The notes under the pieces: generated by a model
The model's database searches: none
The model's input: only the letters and a program-made list of their open reading frames with translations
Told to the model about the DNA's origin: nothing
Made by a program: the position numbers and the translations under genes
Shown: positions 26,810 through 33,764 of the stretch, one piece after another
Layout of the letters: every line of letters starts with the position of its first letter
How positions within the stretch are numbered: position 1 is the stretch's first letter
NCBI GenBank assembly: GCA_009691505.1
Contig: SICJ01000004.1
Coordinates: forward strand, 1 to 33,764
Direction: 5' to 3'
DNA length: 33,764 nt
From: Candidatus Parcubacteria bacterium
GTDB lineage: Bacteria; Patescibacteriota; Minisyncoccia; Phycocordibacterales; CALRHW01

Positions 26810-26914
26810 ACCCAGCAAAATAACCTTTGGATTGCGCACATAAATTTCTGCTGAAATTTTGTTATGCTCGCGCCAAGCGCTCCGCAACACAATCCAAAGG
26901 TTATTTTGCTGGGT
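26810..26914 (-). terminator. 105-nt inverted repeat after 5S, probable rRNA terminator
   Basis: Perfect 25-nt arms (26810-26834 and 26890-26914; core CCCAGCAAAATAACC) enclose 55 nt that hold two further small hairpins: GCGC-TTG-GCGC and AAATTTC-AGCA-GAAATTT. On the minus strand the structure follows 5S by 23 nt and is followed by TTTTT, as expected of a terminator. The vWA gene starts 24 nt later. It is far larger than ordinary terminators, so it may also be an inserted element. Confidence 0.6.
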
Positions 26915-26937
26915 CTTCTCTTATTTTTTAAATCCTT

Positions 26938-27049
26938 AGTTCTGGCGGCTACCTACTTTCCCCAGTAAAGAGTATCATCGGCACTACGGTGCTTAACTGC
27001 CCTGTTCGGAATGGGAAGGGGTGTGACCACCGCGTCGAGCCACCAAAAC
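26938..27049 (-). rRNA. 5S ribosomal RNA
   Basis: About 112 nt on the minus strand, from TTTTGGTGGCTCGACGCGGT through CCCATTCCGAACAGGGCAGT to GTAGGTAGCCGCCAGAACTA. The termini pair (TTGGTGGC with GCCGCCAG). It lies about 95 nt after the 23S 3' end, with the pre-23S trailer arm in between. No tRNA follows. Confidence 0.93.
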
Positions 27050-27110
27050 TAAAGATTCAAAAAACTGTGCGCTGTGCACAAAAACTTCATGGGCTATGAT
27101 TGTTCATCCC

Positions 27111-27151
27111 ATGTAACAGAGTAAAAAGATGGTTTTCAAATTTCCTAATAG
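27111..27151. repeat. Pre-23S processing stem, trailer arm
   Basis: 27111-27129 is an exact inverted complement of 31469-31487 (19 nt, ATGTAACAGAGTAAAAAGA). The adjoining 27130-27151 is nearly complementary to the sequence around the 23S 5' end (CTATTAGGAAATTT). Together they close the 23S into a long stem for maturation. Confidence 0.85.
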
Positions 27152-27434
27152 AATCGACTTATTAGTACTTCTCGGCTCAACACATTACTGTGCTTATACC
27201 TAAAGCCTATCAACGTGATCATCTCTCACGAGTCTCAAACGATTCCTAATCTTGGAGTTGGCTTCATTCTTAGATGCTTTCAGAATTTATCCATTCCCGA
27301 CATAGCTACTCTGCGGTGCCCTTGGCAGGACAGCAGATAGACCAGAGGTCAGTTCAACTCGGTCCTCTCGTACTAGAGTCAAATCTCCTCAAGAATCAAC
27401 GCCTGCAGTAGATAGGAGACCAACCTGTCTCACG

Positions 27435-27756
27435 CATGTTCCCAACGATTGCTCGTTGCATTGGACTATGCCTTCGTTCATCGCACTTGCGTGCGTAAAC
27501 GGCTGATATGTAGTCTCTACGGGTGCTTTCGCTTCCCTCGACATTGTCCGCAGATTTTTTGTGCGGATTCCGCCGATATTCATCAGCTTTAATCATGCGC
27601 CTTTCGATGCATGACCGCCGTGATTGGTTGGTTTCACTTTCTTTTTCATAAACAAAAACTTTCAAACAATTCCTCTGAGGATTCAGATTGTTCAAGGGCG
27701 ACTTGTAGGCGGGAAATTTCCAAAGAAAATTTCCCGCCACCTTCATCTGCCTCTGA
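27435..27756 (-). ncRNA. Group I intron at 23S site ~2593 (E. coli numbering)
   Basis: Interrupts GGGTTCAGACCGT / CGTGAGACAGG, which is continuous in ordinary 23S, at the same place as the Chlamydomonas chloroplast intron that carries I-CreI. The 322-nt insert contains group I core elements on the minus strand: GAGGGAAGCGAAAG, CCCGTAGAGACTAC (P7 5' side) and GGCATAGTCC (P7 3' side), and ends in G (GGGAACATG). A strong hairpin (GCGGGAAATTT/AAATTTCCCGC) lies near its 5' end. No endonuclease ORF. Boundaries are good to about 3 nt. Confidence 0.85.
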
Positions 27757-27783
27757 ACGGTCTGAACCCAGCTCGCGTAACTT

Positions 27784-27816
<33 letters not shown>

Positions 27817-28090
27817 TCTCCAGCCCCAGGATAAGTTGAGCCGACATCGAGGTGCCGAACTGTGCCGTCGATATGGACTCTTAGGCACAACCAGCCTGTT
27901 ATCCCCAGGGTAGCTTTTATCCGATAATCTCCCACCGCCTCTAATGCGCATGGTCGGTTCACTATGTTCTACTTTCGTATCTGCTTGACAAGTACGTCTT
28001 ACAGTTAAGCCAGCTTATGCCATTACACTATCGGCACGGTTTCCATTCGCGCCTAGCTGACCTTAATAAACTCCTCCGTTACTTTTTAGG

Positions 28091-28348
28091 CTCTGTGTTA
28101 ACTGCATGTCGCCATGCAGGACGGACTATATCTTCATCCTTTTGCAGGATGGTCGGCGTTTAGTCTCTACGGGTGTTTATGTTTATAAACTTCCCTCGGT
28201 ATTGTCTCATGATAACATGAGGTATTTACCGATATAACCAACTTTTTCAATCTGTTTTACAACAGAAAGTCCCCCTTAATTTATTTGTTTTGGTGTGAAC
28301 CACCTAGGAGGCGCCACGGATCGAGGATTCAACAAAGTTAAACCCTCG
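28091..28348 (-). ncRNA. Group I intron at 23S site ~2262
   Basis: Separates GGGGCGCTATCCT from CCTAAAAAGTAACGGAGGAG; joined, they rebuild the usual TCCTCC/GGAGGA hairpin after the P loop. The 258-nt insert has the clearest group I core in the window: AATACCGAGGGAAG, CACCCGTAGAGACTAAACG and GATGAAGATATAGTCC (P7/J8-7), ending in G. No ORF is present. The site is hand-counted. Confidence 0.88.
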
Positions 28349-28657
28349 AGGATAGCGCCCCACTAAAACTGCCCACCAGATAATGTCCCCGCTCGTTTTT
28401 TCCGCGCGGGTTAGCAAATATATTTTTTAAGAATGGTATTTCACTTGCGGATCCATCTACCCCGAAAGATAAACTTCAAATCCTCCCATCTACGCTACGC
28501 ATAAAAAACATACATGCAATATCAAGTTGCAGTAAAGCTCCTGGGGTCTTTTCGTCTAACTGCAGGTAACCGGCATCTTCACCGGTACTGTATTTTCACC
28601 GAGCAAGTCCCCGAGACAGTTCTCCAGTCATTACACTATTCGTGCGCGTCAGAACTT

Positions 28658-29118
28658 CATGTTTAATTATTCATCATTTATCGCGCAATGATGAATGTTA
28701 TTCTACTTTCGTAGAACCATAGACTATATCTTCATCTTACAGAGTGCCTATAATGTAATTCGAAGTAAATTTTCGTTTACCTGAACCATTCATTTTATAA
28801 GCATCGGTCACAATTTTTCTGAACCCTTTGATGGTGCGGTGTTCCCCTTTGATCCTTCACCATCTACATATCCAGAAAGATATTGCGACAACTCTCTTTT
28901 AAGAGCCGGCGTATTATAATTTCTCATGTATTAATTTTACTTGAGATAACTATCTTTGTCACCACCAGTTGGCGGTGACTCCAGTCGTTACGGGGTCAAA
29001 TTTAAAATTTAAAAAATTTCAAATCGACTTCCCACGGTATTATCCTGCCGAAGCGAGGACTTCACCGTTATTAGCCAGATTTTTTCCAAAGATCGCTCTC
29101 TGGACAGGCAATTCAATT
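28658..29118 (-). ncRNA. Group I intron at 23S site ~1951, with degenerate endonuclease gene
   Basis: Separates GTCAGGT from AAGTTCTGACGCGCACG. 461 nt, the longest of the four. The core includes GATAATACCGTGGGAAG, ACCCCGTAACGACTGGAGTC (P7 5' side) and GATGAAGATATAGTCT (P7 3' side). The last base before the 3' exon is G. The stretch between the two P7 strands (the P8 region) holds a decayed LAGLIDADG ORF. It is separated from the next intron by a 20-nt exon. Confidence 0.88.
28808..28927 (-). pseudogene. Remnant of a LAGLIDADG homing endonuclease
   Basis: A 39-codon ORF inside the intron: MRNYNTPALKREL leads to SQYLSGYVDGEGS, which matches the first LAGLIDADG helix (usual form LAGLVDGEGS/CF). 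The sequence then loses homology and stops at TGA 28810-28808. A functional enzyme needs more than 120 residues per motif-bearing domain, so this is a relic left by deletion. It sits in the usual endonuclease location within the intron loops. Confidence 0.72.
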
Positions 29119-29138
29119 ACCTGACAAGGAATTTCGCT

Positions 29139-29358
29139 CGTCTATTCCTTAACACAGACGGACTCTATCTTCATCCTCACCTTTCGGAGTTCGGATGTGT
29201 GGCGTTGGTCTCTTACCAACCACATTTTGACTGACTATGTATTACTACACAGTAGGTAGCATTTTTATGTAATGATTTAACTTTTTCGTTTATCTAAACA
29301 GCCACTTTGCCCTACAACAGTCCCAGTCATTCTGAAATCATCTTGCGATAATTTCAGA
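29139..29358 (-). ncRNA. Group I intron at 23S site ~1931, compact
   Basis: Separates CGGTCCTAAGGT from AGCGAAATTCCTTG, which are contiguous in normal 23S. Only 220 nt, close to the lower limit for a group I ribozyme. Signature on the minus strand: GGATGAAGATAGAGTCCGTC (P7 3' side and J8/7), preceded by a GTTGGTAAGAGACCAAC hairpin. It begins with a hairpin (TCTGAAAT/ATTTCAGA) and its last base is G. No ORF. Confidence 0.8.
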
Positions 29359-29393
<35 letters not shown>

Positions 29394-30815
29394 CAGGGCT
29401 TATATCAGTCAGCACATATCTTGCGACATGCACGGCCGATATTTGACCTTCTGGCATTGGTCAAGTGTCACCCCCTATACATCCTCTTACGAGTTCGCAG
29501 GGAGCTGTGTTTTTGATAAACAGTTGCCAGAGATACTTTAGCTGCGGCCCCTCCTTTTACAGAAGGGCAAGCCTTATTCCGAAGTTACGGCTGCTTTTTT
29601 GCCGAGTTCCTTGGGGACCTCTCACTCGTTCGCCTTGCTCTACTCGAGCTGACCACCTGTGTCGGTTTACGGTACGGTTCCTATATACATAAGCTTAGAA
29701 AATTTTCTTGGAAGCTCGCTTTGTTTTATTTCTCAGATTACTCTGAAATCTTCGCTTTGCTTGAAATTGATATTTAAATCAGTTCACGGATTTACCTATG
29801 AAGCTTTCTTACAACACGAACACAAATCCAATAATGTGCAAAACATACTGAACTCCGTCCTTCCATCGCTGTATACAGAAGTCATGGAATATTAACCATG
29901 TGTCCATCGGCTGCGGATTTCTCCATTGCCTTAGGCCCGACTAACCCTTGGTTGATTGACATTGCCAAGGAAACCTTAGTCTTTCGGCGTGCGGGACTCT
30001 CACCCGCATTGCGGTTACTTGTGCCAACATTCTTACTTCTTGACGCTCCAGAGTGGGTCACCCCTTCTCCTTCACAGCAGACAAGAATACTCTCCTACCA
30101 CGCATCATCGACGAATCGACGACGCATCCTCAGTTTCGGTACTACGCTTAGCCCCGATTATCTGCGGCGCAAAATCTCTTACTGAGTGAGCTGTTACGCT
30201 TTCTTTAAAGGATGGCTGCTTCTAAGCCAACCTCCTCAGTGTCTGAGAAATTCTACCACCTTAAGTGCACTTAGCGTTGATTTAGGGACCTTAACTTGAG
30301 ATCCGGGCTGTTTCCCTTTTGACCACTGGAGCTTAGCCCCCAGAGTCTAACTGCCGAGCAATTGACTTTCAGTATTCGGAGTTTGATTGGTTTAACGAGC
30401 TTTCGCCCTGTTTAAACCATCCAGTGCTCTACCCCTGAAAGGTACACTCGACGCTAGCCCAAAAGCTATTTCGGAGAGAACCAGCTATTACCAAGTTCGA
30501 TTAGCTTTTCACTTCTTACCACAAGTCATCCGAAAGTATTGAACGGCTTATCGGTTCGGGCCTCCCTTGCGATTTCTCACAAGTTCACCCTGCTCATGGC
30601 AAGCTCACTTGGCTTCGGGTCTTATATATACTACAAACGCGCTATTCACACTCGGTTTCCCTATGGCTCCGTGCTCTCGCACTTAGCCTGCAGCATACAT
30701 AAACTCGTTGGCTCATTCTTCAATAGGCACGCCATGACGGAACATCTTGCGACGTCCGCTCTGACTCCTTGTAAGCATATGGTTTCAGGTCTATTTCACC
30801 ACCCTAATCGGGTTG

Positions 30816-30852
<37 letters not shown>

Positions 30853-31468
30853 ATCTCTAAGAGTATTTAGCCTTTCCGGTTAGTTCCGGTAAATTCCCTC
30901 AAGCCATTCGTGTCTTGAGGTACTCAAGAACAACAACGTAAGAGATATTTTATTTTCACGTACGGGACTATTACCCTCTAGGGTCGCGCTTTCCAGCGCA
31001 TTCCGTTAATAAAATATTTTTTAACTCTCTCAATATAAATTGAATTGTCGTCTTATAACCCCCAGCGTCATTCCCACAACACATAAATGCGTCGTGAGAA
31101 TGAAGCTGAGTTTGGGCTCCTTCCTTTTCGCTCGCCGCTACTAAGGAAATGCTTGTTAGTTTCTCTTCCTCCGGGTACTGAAATGTTTTACTTCCCCGGG
31201 TTTGCGTCACACATCAAGTGTGTGACTATAGCTTGCGCTATAGGGTTTCCCCATTCGGAAATCTTCGGATCAAAGGTTGCTAGGCACCTCCCCGAAGCTT
31301 ATCGCAGCCAGACCACGTCCTTCATCGCCTCTTAGAGTCAAGGCATCCACCATATGCTCTTAAATTTCCTATTAGGAAATTTAAAAACCACAATTTCTCA
31401 CGCGCCCGCTTACACAAGCGCGCGTTTTGTTTCGCTTACGCAAAACTCCTACCGTTTGCACGGTAGGT

Positions 31469-31487
31469 TCTTTTTACTCTGTTACAT
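31469..31487. repeat. Pre-23S processing stem, leader arm
   Basis: An exact inverted complement of 27111-27129. Between it and the mature 5' end (31375-31468) lie two hairpins: CCTACCG-TTTGCA-CGGTAGG at 31449-31468 and a GC-rich one around 31399-31423. Upstream, at 31572-31608, is another stem with ACAAAAATC/GATTTTTGT arms. I see no gene in 31375-31653. Confidence 0.85.
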
Positions 31488-31653
31488 ATAATTAACAATC
31501 ATATATAACAGCTTCTGCATCTGTCTCCACACCACTAAGACCTCAGAAAACGGATGTGTGACAGAATGATCACAAAAATCGCCCGCAAGCTTTTCGTGTG
31601 ATTTTTGTCAAAAAACTTCTGAAGATGTGGTTTTTAGTCCGCGCGATTTTAAC

Positions 31654-31674
31654 AAAAAAACCGCTTGAAAGCGG
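31654..31674 (-). terminator. Terminator-like hairpin inside the 23S leader
   Basis: Minus strand: CCGCT-TTCA-AGCGG (31674-31661), then T7 (31660-31654). It lies ~80 nt downstream of the predicted rRNA start and directly follows another hairpin (GATAACGTC/GATGTTATC, about 31682-31707). It could attenuate rRNA transcription or end a ~95-nt small RNA. Confidence 0.6.
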
Positions 31675-31704
31675 CTGTGATAACATCAAAAAATAGACGT
31701 TATC

Positions 31705-31740
31705 TTAGTCGCTTTTTGCTTGGATTAAAAATTTTCGCAT
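31705..31740 (-). other. Possible 11-codon leader peptide in front of the attenuator
   Basis: ATG CGA AAA ... TAA encodes MRKFLIQAKSD, starting about 10 nt after the predicted transcription start and ending just before the paired hairpins. An ORF this short can occur by chance; it is listed because its position fits an attenuation arrangement. Confidence 0.2.
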
Positions 31741-31756
31741 ATCAGAGATAAATAAC

Positions 31757-31784
31757 AGTATATACATAGCAAAAATTATGTCAA
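31757..31784 (-). promoter_or_regulatory. Promoter of the 23S-5S unit
   Basis: Minus strand: a perfect TTGACA (31784-31779), a 16-nt spacer and TATACT (31762-31757). The predicted start is near 31750, giving a ~375-nt leader before the 23S. The spacing is the same 16 nt as at the 16S promoter. Confidence 0.75.
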
Positions 31785-31838
31785 CACAATAATGCGAGCA
31801 GAAACCCCTTATGGATTTTCATAATGTTTTGCAAAATA

Positions 31839-31863
31839 AAAGCCCGCTTGGGAAGCGGGCTTT
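31839..31863 (-). terminator. Terminator of the HAF-repeat gene
   Basis: An 11-bp perfect stem (AAAGCCCGCTT and its complement) with a 3-nt loop, followed on the minus strand by a TTTTATTTT-type tract. It lies 60 nt after the stop codon and upstream of the rRNA promoter. Confidence 0.85.
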
Positions 31864-31922
31864 GTGAAAACTTATTTTGACTCCTTTGTGGATAAAGTGT
31901 GGAGAGTTTGGGGAAAAGTAGG

Positions 31923-33020
31923 TTACGAAATGGGCGTAAGAAGTACGGCGTGTGAGTAAGATGAACCGCCCCAATATCCCCAACCGACAATCTCCCCTGC
32001 GTCATTTATGTCGCTGACACGTTCAAGGTGAAAAGTTTTTGCGGAAAATGCGGAAAAATCGGTGATATCATTTTGCAAAAGTTTTTGCAAATCTTGCATG
32101 CCGTTTTTCTCACTCCACACAAACGGTCGCGCAGGGACACCTAGTGAAACTGAATCACCTATTACAACCCCGTGATTGTTAATCTTAAACGCTTCGCTTG
32201 TGGTATCGCTTGCACCATTTGCTTTTCGCAAAGTTCCTAGGTCACGCATTTCCCCATCGGTAAAAATAAATGCGTGACTGTAACCGCTCTTAGTAGAAGA
32301 TTTTCCCACAACTTGCCCAAGATTATTTAAACCGTTTGCATTACTAAACGCGAGACCCACATGACCAAGCGAGCCGAGATTTATCACCTCGCCGTTTACG
32401 CGACGCAAAAACGCAATACTTTCAAACGATTCGTTTACAAAAAATCCGACGCTTTCTCCTGCATCATTGATACCTGTGGCAAAAGCAAAATCTGATGTTG
32501 GAAACAAATCCGTCATCACGCCGTCACTCCACACAAACGCATGATTTTTGTAATCAGAGTTGAAAGAACAACCGACGACAACGCCAGAGCTGTTTACGTC
32601 GTATGGAATACAAAAATTTCCGCCAAGTGTGCCTAGGTTTCGGATTTTGTTGCCATTATCTTCACCATACAAAAGCCAGCCATGACTTACGCCATTTTTA
32701 TCACAGTAATAACCTGTAATGTGTCCAGCGTTACTTACTGCTACTGCGACGCATTGACCCGCACCAAAAAAATTCATCACCTCTTGCATAGCACCACTTT
32801 TTTTACACATAAAAGCATTCTGTGTAAGAAAATTTTGCGTGGACTCACCCACGACAATTCCGTGATTGCTCACACCAAAAGCTCGAGAGCTCTGATGATT
32901 TTGTAAAACGCCAAGATCAGCCACGGTGTAACGAGTTACGCTACAATTGTTACTGATACGATTGTTACTAAAATGCGCAACCAAAAAAAATGAACAGAAA
33001 ACAAAAATAAACTTCAGCAT
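31923..33020 (-). CDS. Secreted HAF-repeat protein
   Basis: 365 residues from ATG 33020. A signal peptide (LKFIFVFCSFFLVAHFS) is followed by about seven ~45-residue repeats of the HAF type: an A/D-x-x-[IV]-N-x-x-G-x-[IV]-V-G-x-S strand pair and then HAF-[VI]-[WF]. Examples are AFGVSNHGIVVGES, YDVNSSGVVVGCS with NHAFVW, ANGLNNLGQVVGKS with SHAFIF, and VSDINDAGEIVGWG. NLGTLGG and DLGTL motifs recur. Such repeats fold as a beta-propeller-like extracellular domain of unknown function. AGGAG lies 7 nt before ATG 33020, so this start is preferred over the in-frame 33059. Monocistronic, between two terminators. Confidence 0.82.
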   Translation of the reverse strand: MLKFIFVFCSFFLVAHFSNNRISNNCSVTRYTVADLGVLQNHQSSRAFGVSNHGIVVGESTQNFLTQNAFMCKKSGAMQEVMNFFGAGQCVAVAVSNAGHITGYYCDKNGVSHGWLLYGEDNGNKIRNLGTLGGNFCIPYDVNSSGVVVGCSFNSDYKNHAFVWSDGVMTDLFPTSDFAFATGINDAGESVGFFVNESFESIAFLRRVNGEVINLGSLGHVGLAFSNANGLNNLGQVVGKSSTKSGYSHAFIFTDGEMRDLGTLRKANGASDTTSEAFKINNHGVVIGDSVSLGVPARPFVWSEKNGMQDLQKLLQNDITDFSAFSAKTFHLERVSDINDAGEIVGWGYWGGSSYSHAVLLTPIS

Positions 33021-33104
33021 AGCAATCTCCTTGTAAGGGGTTTTAAAAGAACAGTTCAATAAAAATCATACAAAATGGGTGGTCAAGGAGTTATAAAGAA
33101 AAGA

Positions 33105-33145
33105 TAAAGAAAACCCCCGCGCTTCTCCGAAGCGCGGGGGGGGGG
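33105..33145 (-). terminator. GC-rich terminator of the 33154 gene
   Basis: A 12-bp perfect stem (33114-33125 with 33129-33140, CCCCCGCGCTTC and its complement) and a TCC loop, followed on the minus strand by TTTTCTTTATC. The stem borders a run of ten G (33136-33145). Confidence 0.85.
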
Positions 33146-33153
33146 TTGAACGA

Positions 33154-33531
33154 TCACTGGTTCGTGGGAGTAAGAGGGTAGCCTGCAAACACGTCGTCTG
33201 GACAAATCGTTGTGGTAGTGTCGCGCCAACCGACACATACTTTCTTTACGGCCTGATTGCCGTATAAAAATGGCGCAAATCGCTTGCCTTTCCTATCGGA
33301 AACAATTGTCTTGAGACAAAACAAAGAACTCCTCTCATATATCTTTTGGAAAACAGAATATGAGATCGTCTGGGAAATCCTAATTGAATCACGTAACCCC
33401 AAACAAACCCCCAGAAAACTTTCAGAAAAAGGCCTGTTGTAGACAATGTCATCATCAACAATAACCTGAACAATCTTCCCTCCAAGTAGGGGCTTGAGAT
33501 AATCCTTGTAGTACTTGCTTTCTGTTTTCAT
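33154..33531 (-). CDS. Hypothetical protein, 125 aa
   Basis: MKTESKYYKDYLKPLLGGKI starts a soluble-looking protein with no signal peptide or membrane helix. Visible features: an acidic stretch (VIVDDDIVYN), a Gly/Leu-rich centre (FLGVCLGLRDS), four Cys and a Thr-rich segment (WRDTTTTICPDD). I do not recognise a family. It has its own strong terminator. Upstream, TATAGA lies 8 nt before the ATG and no Shine-Dalgarno is present, so initiation may be near-leaderless. It follows the partial gene at 33588 on the same strand. Confidence 0.55.
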   Translation of the reverse strand: MKTESKYYKDYLKPLLGGKIVQVIVDDDIVYNRPFSESFLGVCLGLRDSIRISQTISYSVFQKIYERSSLFCLKTIVSDRKGKRFAPFLYGNQAVKKVCVGWRDTTTTICPDDVFAGYPLTPTNQ

Positions 33532-33587
33532 ACTGTTATTCTATACAGTTGATGAAAAAATGAATATTTATCTCATTGCCAAATTAT

Positions 33588-33764
33588 TCATTGATATTCT
33601 TTGATCCCACCACAAGTTTCAATTGTCAGTGGTAAAAAGTTTGGTTGATTGGCTCTATCGCTATACACCCAAGTGCCATCAAGTTTGAACAAGTAGAGGA
33701 ACTCGATATATGCACCGTTAATGACTTCACACCAATCTTTTGTGTCCTTGTATCTATTTGCTGG
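33588..33764 (-). CDS. Unrecognised protein, C-terminal fragment (partial)
   Basis: 58 codons enter from the right edge and end at TGA 33590-33588. The residues read PANRYKDTKDWCEVINGAYI, then FLYLFKLDGTWVYSD and LPLTIETCGGIKEYQ. The aromatic, mixed beta-like composition looks coding, and the frame is open to the window edge. I do not recognise a family. The 56 nt before the next gene hold its likely promoter and nothing else visible. Confidence 0.5.
   Translation of the reverse strand, partial: PANRYKDTKDWCEVINGAYIEFLYLFKLDGTWVYSDRANQPNFLPLTIETCGGIKEYQ

Noticed and set aside
33021-33059. In-frame upstream start of the HAF-repeat gene
   Set aside because: It would place the AGGAG box inside the coding region and add a charged stretch before the signal peptide.

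Overview
The window reads as a chromosomal segment of an uncultured Patescibacteria/CPR bacterium, most likely Parcubacteria-like. The evidence is the divergent single 16S gene (it has GGAATAGACGGGG where most bacteria have GGAATTGACGGGG, and a strongly altered 1060-1100 region), a 23S gene carrying self-splicing introns, 16S and 23S unlinked, AT-rich closely packed genes, and a typical CPR envelope gene set. Everything here was read by eye from the sequence; no database search was run.

Layout. (1) 1-10378, minus strand: one long operon starting with a VirD4/TraG-like ATPase, followed by four GT4 glycosyltransferases, two SAM methyltransferases, a truncated exostosin-like ORF butted onto a truncated GT4, a Wzx-type flippase, a small frameshifted ORF and the start of an O-antigen-ligase-like gene. 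This is a surface-polysaccharide locus. (2) 10412-15831: a DUF4015-type putative glycoside hydrolase, a small membrane protein, murC, a divergent YlmD/LACC1 'laccase' gene on the plus strand with its own promoter and terminator, and murD. (3) 15870-18569: tRNA-Ile(GAU), a secreted lysozyme-like gene, and the 16S rRNA with promoter, processing stem and palindromic terminator. (4) 18765-26786: a small membrane protein, secF, secD, a lipid-linked sugar transferase, a divergent GT4 plus a small membrane ORF that seems to start with ATT, rodA, and a vWA-domain membrane protein. (5) 26810-31784: 5S and 23S rRNA on the minus strand. The 23S contains four group I introns, two of them separated by a 20-nt exon. 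(6) 31839-33764: a HAF-repeat secreted protein and two unrecognised genes, the last running off the window.

The most unusual signal concerns translation. The 3' tail of the 16S after helix 45 reads GGAGUAUUUCAAAU where GGAUCACCUCC is expected, so the anti-Shine-Dalgarno is missing. Several core genes (murC, secD, the 22893 GT, the vWA gene, probably the sugar transferase) have a -10 box ending only 7-10 nt before the ATG, so their mRNAs should be leaderless or nearly so. The few genes with SD-like leaders are accessory-looking (lysozyme-like, HAF-repeat, small membrane protein, laccase-like) and three of them sit beside the rRNA loci.

Functionally the window joins cell-wall synthesis (murC, murD, rodA), lipid-linked glycan assembly and export (sugar transferase, GT4 enzymes, flippase, ligase), protein export (secDF) and the complete rRNA set.
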